Part shown: positions 41,227 through 53,586 of the stretch, one piece after another
How positions within the stretch are numbered: the stretch's first letter is position 1
Layout: every line of letters begins with the position of its first letter
Assembly (NCBI GenBank): GCA_963802205.1
Contig: CAWDHW010000006.1
Coordinates: 186,001-250,000, forward strand
Length of the DNA stretch: 64,000 nucleotides
Direction: 5' to 3'
From: DYRB01 sp963802205
GTDB lineage: Bacteria; Pseudomonadota; Gammaproteobacteria; Chromatiales; Chromatiaceae
Notes under the pieces: generated by a model
The model's database searches: none
Told to the model about the DNA's origin: nothing
What the model saw: only the letters and a program-made list of their open reading frames with translations
Program-made: the position numbers and the translations under genes

Positions 41227-41733
41227 ATGCCGCTCCGAGCACGGTCCCTGCGCGTGGATCTGGCAACGCAGACCCTCGACCTCCTGGAGGACGGCGTTCC
41301 CCTGCGCCGCTACCCGGTCTCGACGGGCCTTGCCGGGCCAGGGGAGGTCAACGGCAGCGGCTGCACCCCGAGGGGGCTGCATCGAGTCCGGCTGCGCATC
41401 GGTGCCGGGTGTCCGATGGGGACCGTCTTCGTCGGTCGTCGGCCCACCGGCGAGGTCTACGGCCCTGAACTGGAGGCGACGCAGCCGGGGCGCGACTGGA
41501 TCCTGACCCGCATCCTCTGGCTCACCGGCCTGGAGCCCGGACGCAACCGCGGCGGGGACTGCGATACCCTGCGCCGCTTCATCTACATCCACGGCTGTGC
41601 CGACTCGGCGCCCATGGGTGTGTCGCTGTCCCACGGCTGTATCCGCATGCGCAATGCGGACCTCGTCGAACTCTTCGATCTGGTTCCCAACGGCACGCTC
41701 GTGGAGATCGCAGAGTCTGGCGCCCATGACTGA
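41227..41733 (+). CDS. L,D-transpeptidase (YkuD/ErfK family)
   Basis: 168 aa single-domain YkuD enzyme. The catalytic motif IHGCADSAPMGVSLSHGCIRM contains the conserved His and Cys. Such enzymes make 3-3 peptidoglycan crosslinks or anchor proteins to the wall. No signal peptide is visible at the chosen ATG, nor in the GC-rich upstream frame, so export is unexplained. It overlaps the following ABC permease gene by 8 bases, implying an operon. Confidence 0.85.
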   Translation: MPLRARSLRVDLATQTLDLLEDGVPLRRYPVSTGLAGPGEVNGSGCTPRGLHRVRLRIGAGCPMGTVFVGRRPTGEVYGPELEATQPGRDWILTRILWLTGLEPGRNRGGDCDTLRRFIYIHGCADSAPMGVSLSHGCIRMRNADLVELFDLVPNGTLVEIAESGAHD

Positions 41734-42673
41734 CGCGCTTGGCCGGTCAGGGATTGGGCTCTCGGCCCGCCTGGGGGCCGCGGCCCTGGTGGTGCTGGGG
41801 GTCTGCACCCTGGTCTTTCTGTTGATTCACCTGGTCCCCGGGGACCCGGTGGAGGCGATGCTGGGGGAGGGGGCCCGTCCGGCGGACCGGGCGGCGATGA
41901 CGGCCGCCCTGGGTCTGGACCGTCCCCTGGGCGAGCAGTACCGGCTCTATCTGCTGCGCCTGCTGCGGCTCGATCTGGGGCAGTCCTTCAGCTTCCAGCG
42001 CCCGGTGCTGGACCTCCTGGCGGAGCGCCTGCCGGCGACCCTGACCCTGGCCGGGGTGGCCCTGGTCCTGGCGCTGTCCCTCGCGATTCCGCTGGGGGTC
42101 CTGGCGGCCTGCCGTCGCGGCCAGGCGGCGGACTCCCTCGCCATGGGCTTTTCGCTGCTGGGTGGGGCCATCCCGAATTTCTGGCTCGGGCCCCTGCTGA
42201 TCCTGGTCTTTTCACTGTGGCTCGGCTGGACCCCGGTGAGCGGGCGCGAGGGCCCGGCGAGCCTGATCCTCCCGGCCATCACCCTGGGGACCTCGCTGGC
42301 CGCCATCCTGGCGCGCATGGTCCGAGGCAGCGTGCTGGAGGTGCTGGGCGAGGATTACATCCGCACCGCCCGCGCCAAGGGGCTGGCCCCGGTGGCGGTG
42401 CTTTGGAATCATGCCCTGCGCAATGCCTGGCTGCCGGTGCTGACCCTGGTCGGGCTCCAACTCGGCGGGCTGCTCGGCGGGGCTGTGATCACCGAGACCG
42501 TATTCGGATGGCCCGGCCTGGGGAGCCTGCTGGTCGAGGCGATCCAGAGCCGCGACTACCCGGTGGTGCAGGGGGCTGTGCTGCTGGTCAGCCTGACCTA
42601 TGTCCTGGTCAACACCGGCACGGATCTGGTCTACGCCTGGGTCGATCCGCGCATCCGCGGGGGGCGCCTGTGA
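41726..42673 (+). CDS. Dipeptide/oligopeptide-type ABC transporter permease (DppB-like)
   Basis: 315 aa inner-membrane permease. The N-terminal HLVPGDPVEAMLG motif, six hydrophobic segments and the EAA loop (EDYIRTARAKGLAPVAVLWNHALRNAWLPVL) that docks the ATPase mark the DppB/OppB family. It is preceded by the L,D-transpeptidase and coupled by GTGA to the partner permease. No solute-binding protein or ATPase gene follows. Confidence 0.9.
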   Translation: MTDALGRSGIGLSARLGAAALVVLGVCTLVFLLIHLVPGDPVEAMLGEGARPADRAAMTAALGLDRPLGEQYRLYLLRLLRLDLGQSFSFQRPVLDLLAERLPATLTLAGVALVLALSLAIPLGVLAACRRGQAADSLAMGFSLLGGAIPNFWLGPLLILVFSLWLGWTPVSGREGPASLILPAITLGTSLAAILARMVRGSVLEVLGEDYIRTARAKGLAPVAVLWNHALRNAWLPVLTLVGLQLGGLLGGAVITETVFGWPGLGSLLVEAIQSRDYPVVQGAVLLVSLTYVLVNTGTDLVYAWVDPRIRGGRL

Positions 42674-43494
42674 CTCGCTCGCTGCCGATGGGGGTTCTGG
42701 CCCTGTGGGCCCTGGCCGCCCTCGCCGCCCCCTGGCTGCCCCTGACCCCGGACGCGGTGGACCTGCCCGCCATCCTGGCGCCCCCCCGAATGGACTGGGG
42801 GATGGGCTCGGCCCTGGGTTCGGCGCTGGGCCACGACGACCTGGGCCGCCCGGTGCTGGATCGACTCCTGATGGGGGCGCGGACCTCCTTCGTGGTGGGG
42901 GTCGGGGTGGTGGCCCTGTCGGCCCTGGTGGGGACCCTGATCGGGGCCGTGGCGGGCTATGCCGGCGGCTGGGTGGATCTGCTGCTGGTGCGCCTGGTGG
43001 ACGTCTTTCTCGCCTTCCCGGGGATCCTGCTCGCCATAGCCCTGGCCGGGGTCCTGGGGCCAGGGGTGGACAACGTCATCGTCGCCCTCGCCGTGGTCGG
43101 GTGGGTGGGCTATGCCCGCCTGGCCCGGGCACAGGTCCTGAGTCTCAAGCGACGCGACCATGTCACCGCCGCCCGCGCCCTCGGGGCCGGGCCGGGGCGC
43201 ATCCTGTGGCGCCACCTGCTGCCGCTGGCCCTGGCCCCGCTGGTGGTGGAGGCCACCTTCGGCGTCGCCGCGTCCGTGGTGGCGGAGGCGGGGCTGTCCT
43301 TCCTCGGCCTCGGCGTCCAGCCCCCGGACGCCTCCTGGGGCGGCATGATCCGCGATGGGGTAGGGTACATGCTGGTGGCGCCCCATCTGGTCCTGGCCCC
43401 GGGGCTCGCCATCGTGCTGGTGGTCCTGTCGGTCAATCTCCTGGGGGACGCCCTGCGCGACCGGCTGGACGTGCGCCTGGGCCAGAGGGGGTAG
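42670..43494 (+). CDS. Dipeptide/oligopeptide-type ABC transporter permease (DppC-like)
   Basis: 274 aa partner permease. GTG start inside the stop of the upstream permease; an ATG six codons later is the alternative. HDDLGRPVLDRLLMGARTSFVVG, the EAA loop (DHVTAARALGAGPGRILWRHLLP) and LSFLGLGVQPPDASWGGMI are DppC hallmarks. Together with the L,D-transpeptidase this could be a cell-wall peptide uptake system, but the ATPases and binding protein are not in the window. Confidence 0.9.
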   Translation: MTRSLPMGVLALWALAALAAPWLPLTPDAVDLPAILAPPRMDWGMGSALGSALGHDDLGRPVLDRLLMGARTSFVVGVGVVALSALVGTLIGAVAGYAGGWVDLLLVRLVDVFLAFPGILLAIALAGVLGPGVDNVIVALAVVGWVGYARLARAQVLSLKRRDHVTAARALGAGPGRILWRHLLPLALAPLVVEATFGVAASVVAEAGLSFLGLGVQPPDASWGGMIRDGVGYMLVAPHLVLAPGLAIVLVVLSVNLLGDALRDRLDVRLGQRG

Positions 43495-43593
43495 GCCATC
43501 GAAACGCCTTGTGCCCCAAGGTGTAGATCGGGCTTCTGTCCGCCAGGGCCCGGCTAGCCCGACCGCAGGGCCTGGGGTCACCGGCAAGGCCGC

Positions 43594-43611
43594 GTCGGAC
43601 TGAAGTCCGAC
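43594..43611. repeat. Short palindrome at the left edge of the hsd island
   Basis: GTCGGACT and AGTCCGAC form an 8-bp stem with a 2-base loop, followed by CTAC. It lies in the 290-base gap (43495-43784) between the permease and hsdM, which otherwise holds no recognisable gene. Confidence 0.5.
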
Positions 43612-43784
43612 CTACAGATAACGCGGACAGAGCCTTTCAACGGAGGGGAACAGATCGCGAGTACCGCAAGCAATGAAGCCCATGGCCCGGTGACGACCGG
43701 TCTGGTTTTGTCGGACAATGCGGCGCGGCCCTGGACTTCCCGTTCAAGGGGTTGCCGCACCTTCCTCAGGATGATCGATACACC

Positions 43785-45401
43785 ATGCTCTGGATCGCCC
43801 CTTCCGAAAAAGACGCCGCCACCACCTCGCTGGAAAAGCGCCTGTGGGATGCCGCCGACCAGTTTCGCGCCAACTCCGGCCTCAAGGCGCAGGAATACTC
43901 CGGCCCCATCCTTGGCCTGATTTTTCTGCGCTTTGCCGAAGTCCGCTTCGCCATCCAACGCAGCAAGCTCGAAGGCGCCAGTGCGTCGTCAAGGCGCGGC
44001 AGCCGCGTCGATGAACCCGCCGCCTACCACGCCGAGGGCATCCTGTATCTCAGCCGCGAGGCGCGTTTCGACTACCTGCTGACGCTGCCCGAGGTGGCCG
44101 ACATCGGCGCCAGGGTCAACGCCGCGATGCGCGAGATCGAGAGGCACAACCCGCAGCTTGCCGGGGTGCTGCCCAAGACCTACAACCTCTTCACCAGCAC
44201 CCTGCTCAAGGAACTTCTGAAGAAGGTCTCCGAGATCCCGGCCACGCTCGATTACGACGCCTTCGGTCGCATCTACGAATACTTCCTCGGCGCCTTTGCG
44301 ATGACCGAGGGCCAGGGCGGCGGCGAGTTCTACACGCCCTCCAGCATCGTCAAGCTGCTGGCCGAGATCATCGAACCCTTCCACGGCCGCATCCTCGACC
44401 CCGCCTGCGGCTCCGGCGGCATGTTCGTGCAGTCGGCGCGCTTCGTCGCCGAGCACCAGAAGAACCCCGCCGCCGAACTCGCCATCTGCGGCGTCGAAAA
44501 GACCGACGAGACCGGCCGCCTGTGTCGCCTCAACCTGGCCGTGCATGGGCTGGAAGGCGACATCAAACACGGCGGCAACGTCAACAGCTACTACGACGAC
44601 CCGCACGACGCCACCGGCCAGTTCGACTTCGTCCTCGCCAATCCGCCCTTCAACGTCAATGCGGTGGACAAGGAACGGCTCAAGGACATGGTCGGCGCCG
44701 GCCGCCGTTTTCCCTTCGGATTACCTCGAACTGACAACGCCAACTACCTGTGGATTCAGCTCTTTTACTCAGCGCTGAATGCCCGGGGCCGCGCCGGCTT
44801 CGTCATGGCCAACTCGGCCTCCGATGCCCGATCCAGCGAGCAGGAACTGCGGCAGAAGCTGATCGAAGCCCGTGCGGTGGATGTCATGGTCGCCGTCGGC
44901 CCCAACATGTTCTACACCGTCACGCTGCCCTGCACCCTGTGGTTTCTCGACAGGAGCAAGGCCAAGACGAAGCGCGCCGACACCGTGCTTTTCATCGACG
45001 CCCGCCACATCTATCGCCAGGTGGACCGCGCCCACCGGGACTGGACCCCGGCGCAGATCGGCTTCATCGCCAACCTGGTGCGCCTCTATCGCGGCGAGGC
45101 GCTCGACACGACCGTCGGCGGTGGCGAGACGGCGGCCAAGCTCATCGAAGTCTTTGGCGACACGCCCGCCTATCGTGACGTGCCCGGCCTGTGCAAGGCG
45201 GCGACGCTGGCCGAGATCGAGGCCCAGGGCTGGTCGCTCAACCCGGGCCGCTACGTGGGCGTGGCACCCGGTGAGGACGTCAGCGACGAGGACTTCAAGG
45301 AACAGCTCGAAGAACTGAATGAGGAACTGGAAGCGCTCAATGCCCAGGCGCTGGAGTTGCAGACCCGCATCGCGCAGAATGTCGCTTCGTTACTGACTTG
45401 A
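43785..45401 (+). CDS. hsdM: Type I restriction-modification DNA methyltransferase subunit
   Basis: 538 aa N6-adenine methyltransferase subunit. The N-terminal helical domain ([35 protein letters not shown]) is followed by SAM motif I ([15 protein letters not shown]) and catalytic motif IV ([12 protein letters not shown]), then a C-terminal coiled coil ([17 protein letters not shown]). The start at 43785 is favoured; a TTG at 43752 would add 11 residues. It is the only hsd gene with an uninterrupted frame. Confidence 0.93.
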   Translation: MLWIAPSEKDAATTSLEKRLWDAADQFRANSGLKAQEYSGPILGLIFLRFAEVRFAIQRSKLEGASASSRRGSRVDEPAAYHAEGILYLSREARFDYLLTLPEVADIGARVNAAMREIERHNPQLAGVLPKTYNLFTSTLLKELLKKVSEIPATLDYDAFGRIYEYFLGAFAMTEGQGGGEFYTPSSIVKLLAEIIEPFHGRILDPACGSGGMFVQSARFVAEHQKNPAAELAICGVEKTDETGRLCRLNLAVHGLEGDIKHGGNVNSYYDDPHDATGQFDFVLANPPFNVNAVDKERLKDMVGAGRRFPFGLPRTDNANYLWIQLFYSALNARGRAGFVMANSASDARSSEQELRQKLIEARAVDVMVAVGPNMFYTVTLPCTLWFLDRSKAKTKRADTVLFIDARHIYRQVDRAHRDWTPAQIGFIANLVRLYRGEALDTTVGGGETAAKLIEVFGDTPAYRDVPGLCKAATLAEIEAQGWSLNPGRYVGVAPGEDVSDEDFKEQLEELNEELEALNAQALELQTRIAQNVASLLT

Positions 45402-45417
45402 TTTGCGGAGGAATGCC

Positions 45418-45661
45418 ATGAGTACCGCCATCGTAACGGCCATTGTCGAACGGCTCCATCGGCTGGATGAACATCGCCAGGCCGAAGTCCTCGACTTCGT
45501 GGAATACCTTGCAACCAAATACCGTGCGGCAACACAAGCCGTGGACTGGCCGCAGATCGATCCGTCGCGTGATTTGGCCAAATATACAGGTGTGGCAACA
45601 GGTTTGCCCTGAAGACGGCGTGGCCTATCAGCGGCAGATTCGTGACAGCGAATGGCCATGA
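45418..45661 (+). pseudogene. DUF2281/VapB-like antitoxin, one frameshift
   Basis: As written the frame (MSTAIVTAIVERLHRLDEHRQAEVLDFVEYLATKY...) stops at 45612. One extra C at about 45607-45609 (TTGCCCTGAAG) separates it from a continuation LPEDGVAYQRQIRDSEWP that matches the usual C terminus of this antitoxin type. Corrected length is 80 aa. GGAGGAATGCC precedes the ATG. No cognate toxin follows; the next genes are a separate VapBC pair. Confidence 0.7.
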
Positions 45662-45673
45662 TTGGAGAGAGAC

Positions 45674-45907
45674 ATGAATACGACCATTGACCTTGACCCA
45701 GACGTGCTCGACTCGGCAAAGGCCATTGCCAAGCGCGAACACCAAGCCTTGGGCGCAGTGCTGTCGGAACTGGCCCGGCGCGGCCTGAGCGTCGAGCCCA
45801 AGAACAAGGCACCTGGCTATCGTCATGGCTTCCGGGTGCTGCCCAAGCGCAATGAACTCATCACCTCGGAGCATGTGCGTCACCTGCTGGAAGAGGAACC
45901 GGACTGA
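45674..45907 (+). CDS. VapB-type antitoxin
   Basis: 77 aa. MNTTIDLDPDVLDSAKAIAKREHQALGAVLSELARRGL is a ribbon-helix-helix-like DNA-binding N terminus; the C-terminal half (VLPKRNELITSEHVRHLLEEEPD) would wrap the toxin. GAGAGAC precedes the ATG. Its stop overlaps the toxin ATG by one base. Confidence 0.8.
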   Translation: MNTTIDLDPDVLDSAKAIAKREHQALGAVLSELARRGLSVEPKNKAPGYRHGFRVLPKRNELITSEHVRHLLEEEPD

Positions 45908-46341
45908 TGCGTGCCTTGCTCGATGTCAATGTGCTGATTGCACTCTTCGATGCCGACCACCAGCACCACGAACGCGCCCATCAATGGTTTGAAGAGAATA
46001 TGCGGCACGGTTGGGCCTCGTGTCCGCTCACCGAGAACGGGGTGGTGCGCATTCTGAGCAACCCACGCTACAGCCAGGCAATTCATCGCCCTGTGGCGGA
46101 GATCATCGAGGATCTACAGACCGCGATCACCCAGACCGACCACCGGTTCTGGCCGGATGACTTGAGCCTGCGCGACCGCGGTCTGCTTTCTATCGAACAC
46201 ATCCAGGGATCTGGGCAGATTACCGATGTTTACCTACTCGCCCTTGCTGTCAAGCATGGCGGCCGTTTGGTGACCTTCGATACCAGGATCAGGCGGGAAG
46301 CCGTTGTCGGGTCGGCTGAAGAACACCTGCTGCGGCTATGA
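45907..46341 (+). CDS. VapC-type PIN-domain toxin
   Basis: 144 aa PIN-domain ribonuclease. The acidic residues lie in RALLDVNVLIALFDADH, in LTENGVVRIL, in QITDVYLLALAVKHGG, and in VTFDTRI. Members cleave tRNA or rRNA in the cytoplasm and are neutralised by the adjacent antitoxin. The pair lies between hsdM and the hsdS remnant, in the same orientation. Confidence 0.86.
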   Translation: MRALLDVNVLIALFDADHQHHERAHQWFEENMRHGWASCPLTENGVVRILSNPRYSQAIHRPVAEIIEDLQTAITQTDHRFWPDDLSLRDRGLLSIEHIQGSGQITDVYLLALAVKHGGRLVTFDTRIRREAVVGSAEEHLLRL

Positions 46342-46399
46342 ACCCGCTGATGAAAGGTACCATCACGGCGAATGTGGCGGGGATTCTGGAGGCGTGAGG

Positions 46400-47778
<1,379 letters not shown>

Positions 47779-47830
47779 AATCAAGGGCTTCAACAAGCTC
47801 GGCCCGAACGGTCTCTAACAAGCCCGTTCC

Positions 47831-48070
47831 TTACGGCAATTCGTCCCCGGCCTCCGGCGCAGCCGCCGGGCTGGCGGCGAGCCAGTTATCGAAGGCGTCA
47901 AGATCGCCGCGTGCCTGCCGCTCGCGAAAGTAGGCTTGGGTTTTCAAGGCGGACACCTTTTCGGCAATCGCTGTGACAAAAAACTGGTTCATCGACACAT
48001 GCTCTTCCTCGGCCACCTGGCGGGCGTAGGCGAACAATGACTCGGGGACGCGCAAGGCGTAGTTGGCCAT
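47831..48070 (-). CDS. Ribbon-helix-helix antitoxin of a PIN module
   Basis: 79 aa. MANYALRVPESLFAYARQVAEEEHVSMNQFFVTAIAEKVSAL is a clear HicB/CopG-like RHH domain; the tail is Ala/Pro-rich and acidic. The ATG shares one base with the stop of the upstream PIN toxin, so the order is toxin first, antitoxin second. Confidence 0.8.
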   Translation of the reverse strand: MANYALRVPESLFAYARQVAEEEHVSMNQFFVTAIAEKVSALKTQAYFRERQARGDLDAFDNWLAASPAAAPEAGDELP

Positions 48071-48507
48071 CAGGGGTTCTCCTCTTGCAGTTGGCGAAGG
48101 AACGCGCCGGGCGTCATGATCGGCAGGCGAAAACTCGCCGCTGCGGCGAAGTCGCCGACATTCAGGGTGACCAGCGCGTCTGCCCTACCGTTCAACGCCG
48201 TTTCCAGCACCATCTCGTCGGCTGGATCGCGCAGTTGCGGCCGCCACAGGTAGTGCAGATGCACCGGCTCGACGCACAAACACAGGGCATCGAGAAAGGC
48301 AGCCGTCATGGCGACGCTGCGCCCGCTGGCGGCCAGTTGCTCCGGTCGTTGCAGCACGGCCTCGTATTCGAGCATCAAGGGCACAGATACCAGCGCCTTG
48401 TAGCGCCCATTCCGCAACGCCTGCAACAAGGCAAACGAAGCGCCCAGCCGGCTGCGGGACGCGGCTACCAGGACGTTGGTATCAAGCACGACGCGCGATA
48501 TGATCAT
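48070..48507 (-). CDS. Putative PIN-family toxin
   Basis: 145 aa from ATG 48507 (MIISRVVLDTNVLVAASRS); an in-frame start at 48534 would add nine residues. The PIN acidic residues are in VLDTNVLV, MLEYEAVL, LRDPADEMVLETAL and VTLNVGDF. Belongs to the PIN-family toxin group often paired with an RHH antitoxin encoded downstream. Faces hsdR head-to-head, only 38 bases apart. Confidence 0.83.
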   Translation of the reverse strand: MIISRVVLDTNVLVAASRSRLGASFALLQALRNGRYKALVSVPLMLEYEAVLQRPEQLAASGRSVAMTAAFLDALCLCVEPVHLHYLWRPQLRDPADEMVLETALNGRADALVTLNVGDFAAAASFRLPIMTPGAFLRQLQEENP

Positions 48508-48545
48508 ATCGCATAGGATATGACGAACACTCAAAGAATCAAGCC

Positions 48546-51500
48546 ATGACCGCCCACGCCTACACCGAAGACCAGCTCGTCGAGCAGCCCGCCATCGGGC
48601 TCTTTGCCGGGCTCGGCTGGCAGACGGTGTCGGCGATGGAAGAAACCTTCGGCGCGGGTGGAACGCTCGGCCGCGAGACCAAGGGCGAGGTTGTTCTGGT
48701 CGAGCGCCTGCGGGCCGCGCTGTGCAAGTTCAACCCCGCCCTGCCGCCGGAGGCAATCAGCAACGCCGTCGATGAACTGACCCGCGACCGTTCGGCCATG
48801 AGCCTGGAGGCGGCCAACCGCGAGGTCTATCGGCTGCTCAAGGAGGGCATCCCGGTGTCCGTGCCCGGACCGCGAACACGGCGGGCAGAAGACCGAACGC
48901 CTGCGCGTGGTGGATTGGGAACACCCGGAGAACAACGACTTCCTGCTGGTCAGCCAGTTCAGCGTGATCGGCAGCCTCTACACCTGCCGGCCCGATCTGG
49001 TGGGCTTCGTCAACGGCCTGCCCTGGGTGGTGATCGAACTGAAGAAGCCCGGCGTGCCGGCGCGGGCCGCCTTCGACGAGAACCTGACCCACTACAGGCA
49101 GCAGATCCCGGCGCTGTTCTGGAGCAACGCGCTGCTCATCGCCAGCAACGGCACCGACAGCCGCGTCGGTTCGCTCACCGCCGACTGGGGCCGCTGGGTG
49201 GAGTGGAAGCGCATCGAGCGCGAGGACGAGCCGCGCCGGGTGTCGCTGGAAGTGATGCTGCGCGGCACCTGCGACCCCATCCGCCTGCTCGATCTGGTCG
49301 AGAACTTCACCCTGTTCTCGGAGCACAAGGCCGGGCTGGTCAAGATTCTCGCCCAGAACCATCAGTTCCTCGGCGTCAACAATGCCATCGTCTCGATGCT
49401 GGAGGCACGCAAACTGGGCCACGGGCGCGGCGGCGTCTTCTGGCAGACCCAGGGCAGCGGCAAGTCCTTTTCGATGGTGTTCTTCGCGCAGAAGGTGCTG
49501 CGCAAGCTCTCCGGCAACTGGACCTTTGTGATCGTCACCGACCGCGTGGAACTGGACGAGCAGATCGCCAAGACCTTCAAGACCACTGGCGCTGTGTCGG
49601 AGGCCGAGGGCGACGCCTGCCATGCCGCAAGCTCCGCCCACCTGCGCGAGCTGCTGCGCGGCAACCACCGCTACGTGTTCACGCTGGTCCACAAGTTCCA
49701 GACACCGGAGCTGCTCTGCGACCGCTCCGACGTGATCGTGCTGACCGACGAGGCGCACCGCAGCCAGTACGACACCCTGGCGCTCAACATGCGCGCCGCG
49801 CTGCCCAAGGCGATGTTCCTCGCCTTCACCGGCACGCCGCTGATCGCGGGCGAGGAGCGCACCAAGGAGGTCTTCGGCGACTACGTCTCGATCTACGATT
49901 TCCAGCAGTCCATCGAAGACGGCGCCACGGTGCCGCTGTTCTACGAAAACCGCACGCCGGAATTGCAGCTCATCAACCCGGATCTGAACGAGGACCTCTA
50001 CCGCCTGATCGAGGACGCGGAACTGGACCCCGAGCAGGAGGCCAAGCTCGAACGGGAACTCGCCCGCCAGTACCACCTGCTGACCCGCGATGACCGGTTG
50101 GAGACTGTGGCCCAGGACATCGTTCGGCACTTCCTCGGGCGCGGCTTTGTGGGCAAGGCGATGGTGGTGTCCATCGACAAGGCCACGGCGCTGCGCATGC
50201 ACGACAAGGTGAAGCGGCATTGGGCCGCGGAGGCCGCGCTGGTGCAGAAGGAGTTGGGCGAGTTGAGGTATCAGCCCGGCGGTGAGATGACGGCCGAGCA
50301 GGCGCGGCGCGACCTGCGTCGGGCGGAGCTGAAGCAGCGGCTGGAGGTGCTGACCGGCACCGACATGGCGGTGATCGTCTCGCCGGGGCAGAACGAAATC
50401 GCCCAGATGCAGGCGCTGGGGCTCGACATCGCAACCCACCGCAAGCGCATGAACGAATCGCAGCCTGGGCTGGACGAGAGGTTCAAGGACACGGACGACC
50501 CGCTGCGCCTGGTCTTCGTCTGCGCCATGTGGCTGACCGGCTTCGACGCGCCGAGCTGCTCGACGGTGTATCTCGACAAGCCGATGCGCAACCACACCCT
50601 GATGCAGACCATCGCTCGGGCCAACCGCGTCTTCCCCGGGAAACACAGCGGCGTCATCGTCGATTACGCCAACGTCTTCGCCTCGCTGGAGAAGGCGCTG
50701 GCCATCTACGGGGCGGGCAAGGACGGCAAGAGCCCGGTCAAGGACAAGCAGCAACTCGTGGCGGATCTGCGCCAGGCGGTGGTGGATGCGACGGCCTTCT
50801 GCGCCGTGCATGGCGTGATGCTGGCCGAGATCGAGGCGCTGGACGCGGGCAGCATGGAGCGCCTGTCGCGCATCCAGGATGGCATGAACGCACTGATCTC
50901 CCCCGACCCGTTGCGTCGCGACTTCTTCGCCCATGAGCGGCTGATCAGCACACTCTACAGCGCCGTGAAGCCCGACCCGGCGGCGCTGGAATTCGCCGGC
51001 CGCGTCGCCTGCCTGACGACGCTGGCCGAGGCGATCCGCGCCAGGCTGAACCCCAACCCACCAGACATCTCGCAGGTGATGGGGCAAATCAACGGCCTGC
51101 TCGATGAATCCATTACAGGCCACGAAATCCGCGAGCAGGGGCCCCCGGCGCTGGACCTGTCCAAGATCAACTTCGAGGCCCTGGCGCAGCGCTTCAAGGA
51201 ATCCAAGCACAAGAACACTGACCTCGAAGTGCTCAAGGCGGCCATCCGCGCCCAACTGGAAAAGATGATCCAGTTGAACCGCACCCGCGCGGACTTCGCC
51301 GAGCGGTTCGAGGCGCTGATCGAAAGCTACAACGCCGGCAGCGCCACGATTGAGGCGCTGTATGCCGAACTGCTGGAGTTGAGCAAGAACCTGAACGACG
51401 AGCAGCAACGCCATGTGCGGGAAGGCCTGAGCGAGGAGGAGCTGGTCATCTTCGACATCCTGACGCGACCTGCGCCGGAACTGACGACCGATGAACGTAC

Positions 51501-51738
51501 CGAGGTCAAAAAGGTTGCCCGCGAACTACTCTCGAAGCTCAAGGGCCTGCTGGTGCTGAACTGGCGGCAGAAGGCCGCCGCCCGCTCGCAGTTGAAGCTG
51601 ACCATCGAGGACACGCTCGACATCGGCCTGCCCCGAGCCTACACGCCAGACATCTACCACCAGAAATGCTCGGCGGTGTTCGAGCATGTGTACGAGCGCT
51701 ACCCGGAGCGGAACGCCGGGCGGGTGGAGAGTTTGTAG
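48546..51738 (+). pseudogene. hsdR: Type I restriction endonuclease subunit R, one frameshift
   Basis: The N terminus (EDQLVEQPAIGLFAGLGWQT...REVYRLLKEGIPVSVP) shifts frame near 48866 (GTGCCCGGACC, one extra G). It continues with DREHGGQKTERLRVVDWEHPENNDFLLVSQF, the nuclease motif DLVGFVNGLPWVVIELKKPG, Walker A QTQGSGKSFSM, DEAH-box LTDEAHRSQYD and helicase motif VI QTIARANRV. The C-terminal helical region ends VESL. Corrected length is about 1063 aa. Translocase and nuclease motifs are intact after correction. Confidence 0.87.
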
Positions 51739-51869
51739 CGAGGGTGTTCTGGGTGACAATAGGCACCTTCACGCCAGCGCCTCCGGGCTGGTCCACTGCG
51801 GGCACTCATACAGGGTTGGCGGAGGACCGCTCTTGGCGGTCCCGTACCAGACCATCAGGTAGTAGCGAT

Positions 51870-52451
51870 ATGCTGTTGATGATCGACAACTACGACTCCT
51901 TCACCTACAACCTGGTCCAGTATCTGGGCGAGCTGGGGGTGGAGGTGCGCGTGGTGCGCAACGACGAGTTGACGGTGGAGCAGGTCGCCGCCCTGACCCC
52001 TGAGCGCATCGTGATCTCACCCGGGCCCTGCACCCCCAACGAGGCCGGGATCTCGGTCCCGGTGATCCGGGAGTTCGCCGGGCGGGTCCCCATCCTGGGG
52101 GTCTGCCTCGGCCATCAGTCCATCGGCCAGGCCTTCGGCGGGAACATCGTCAAGGCCAAAATGGTGATGCACGGCAAGACCTCGCCGGTCCACCATTCGG
52201 GCTCCGGGGTCTTCAGCGGTCTGCCGGATCCCTTCCAGGCGACCCGCTACCACTCGCTGGTCATCGAGTGGGCGAGCTTGCCGCCGGACCTGGAGGTCAC
52301 CGCCTGGACCCAGACGCCGGACGGCGCGCCGGACGAGATCATGGGGGTGCGTCATCGGCACTTGCCGGTGCAGGGGGTCCAGTTCCACCCCGAGTCGATC
52401 CTGACCCAGCACGGCCACGCCCTGCTGCGCAACTTCCTGGAGCAGGGCTAG
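51870..52451 (+). CDS. trpG: Anthranilate synthase component II (glutamine amidotransferase)
   Basis: 193 aa class I glutamine amidotransferase giving ammonia to TrpE, or to Pab[35 protein letters not shown], the catalytic cysteine loop [15 protein letters not shown], and [13 protein letters not shown] with the catalytic His/Glu are present. The long upstream open frame belongs to the hsdR end and spacer. A hairpin GGACCGC/GCGGTCC (51824-51842) lies just before the start. No trpE is adjacent. Confidence 0.95.
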   Translation: MLLMIDNYDSFTYNLVQYLGELGVEVRVVRNDELTVEQVAALTPERIVISPGPCTPNEAGISVPVIREFAGRVPILGVCLGHQSIGQAFGGNIVKAKMVMHGKTSPVHHSGSGVFSGLPDPFQATRYHSLVIEWASLPPDLEVTAWTQTPDGAPDEIMGVRHRHLPVQGVQFHPESILTQHGHALLRNFLEQG

Positions 52452-52517
52452 CCAAGGCCGGGGCTCCACCCACATTGCGACAGGGCCGGTGCCTCCGGCC
52501 TGGAGAGGGCTACACCC

Positions 52518-53540
52518 TTGGACATCAAGCAGACCATTGCCCGCCTCATCGAGCGTCACGACCTGACGGAGGAGGAGATGACCAGCGCCATGCGGGCGGT
52601 CATGACCGGGGCCGCAACCCCGGCCCAGGTCGCCGGCTTCCTGGTGGCCCTGCGCATGAAGGGTGAGACCGTGGCCGAGATCGCCGCTGCCGCCCAGGTC
52701 ATGCGGTCCCTGGCCAGTGGGGTGGAGCTCGCCGGGCTGCCCCACACCGTGGACATCGTCGGGACCGGGGGCGACGCCTCGGGGACCTTCAATGTCTCCA
52801 CCGCCAGTATGTTCGTTGCCGCGGCCGCGGGCTGCCATGTGGCCAAGCACGGTAATCGCTCGGTTTCGAGCAAGTCCGGCAGCGCGGATGTGCTGGAGGC
52901 GGCCGGGGTACGCCTGGACCTCACGCCGCAGCAGGTCGCCCGCTGTGTGGCGGAGGTCGGGGTAGGTTTCATGTTCGCCCCGGCCCACCACGGGGCCATG
53001 AAGCACGCCATAGGCCCGCGCCGAGAGCTTGGGGTGCGAACCGTCTTCAACATCCTCGGCCCCCTGACCAACCCCGCCGGGGTCCCCAATCAGATCCTGG
53101 GGGTCTACACCGAGGACCTTCTGACACCGCTGGCCCAGGTCATGCAGCGCCTGGGCAGCCGCCATGTCCTGGTGGTCCATGCCAGGGACGGGCTCGACGA
53201 AATCAGCATCGGGGAGCGGACCGAGGTCGCCGAACTGAAGGACGGGGAGGTCCGCCGCTACTCCATAGCCCCGGAGGACTTCGGACTGCGGCGCTCGATC
53301 ATCGACACCATCCGCGTGGCCGATCCCCAGGAAAGCCTGGCCATGCTCCTGGGGGTCCTGGAGGACCACCCGGGACCGGCGCGGGACATCGTCGCACTCA
53401 ATGCCGGCGCGGCCATCTACGCCGCCGGCCTGGCCAGCACCCTGGACGCTGGGGTGGCCAAGGCCGATGCCGCCATTGGCGGGGGAGGGGCCCGCAACCG
53501 CCTTGACCGCCTGGTGGTTCTGACCCAAAGCTTCGATTGA
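52518..53540 (+). CDS. trpD: Anthranilate phosphoribosyltransferase
   Basis: 340 aa transferase joining anthranilate to PRPP. The TTG start at 52518 follows [37 protein letters not shown] is the PRPP-binding loop, [19 protein letters not shown] the anthranilate site, and [34 protein letters not shown] the family core. Follows trpG by 66 bases. Confidence 0.97.
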   Translation: MDIKQTIARLIERHDLTEEEMTSAMRAVMTGAATPAQVAGFLVALRMKGETVAEIAAAAQVMRSLASGVELAGLPHTVDIVGTGGDASGTFNVSTASMFVAAAAGCHVAKHGNRSVSSKSGSADVLEAAGVRLDLTPQQVARCVAEVGVGFMFAPAHHGAMKHAIGPRRELGVRTVFNILGPLTNPAGVPNQILGVYTEDLLTPLAQVMQRLGSRHVLVVHARDGLDEISIGERTEVAELKDGEVRRYSIAPEDFGLRRSIIDTIRVADPQESLAMLLGVLEDHPGPARDIVALNAGAAIYAAGLASTLDAGVAKADAAIGGGGARNRLDRLVVLTQSFD

Positions 53541-53586
53541 CCCACCTGCAACACCAGGCCCCCCAACACCCTGAGATACCGAGGCG

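Noticed and set aside
48838..51414. 858-codon open frame antisense to hsdR
   Set aside because: Composition mirrors the sense codons, no domain is recognisable and the sense frame has helicase motifs; it is a GC-driven shadow.
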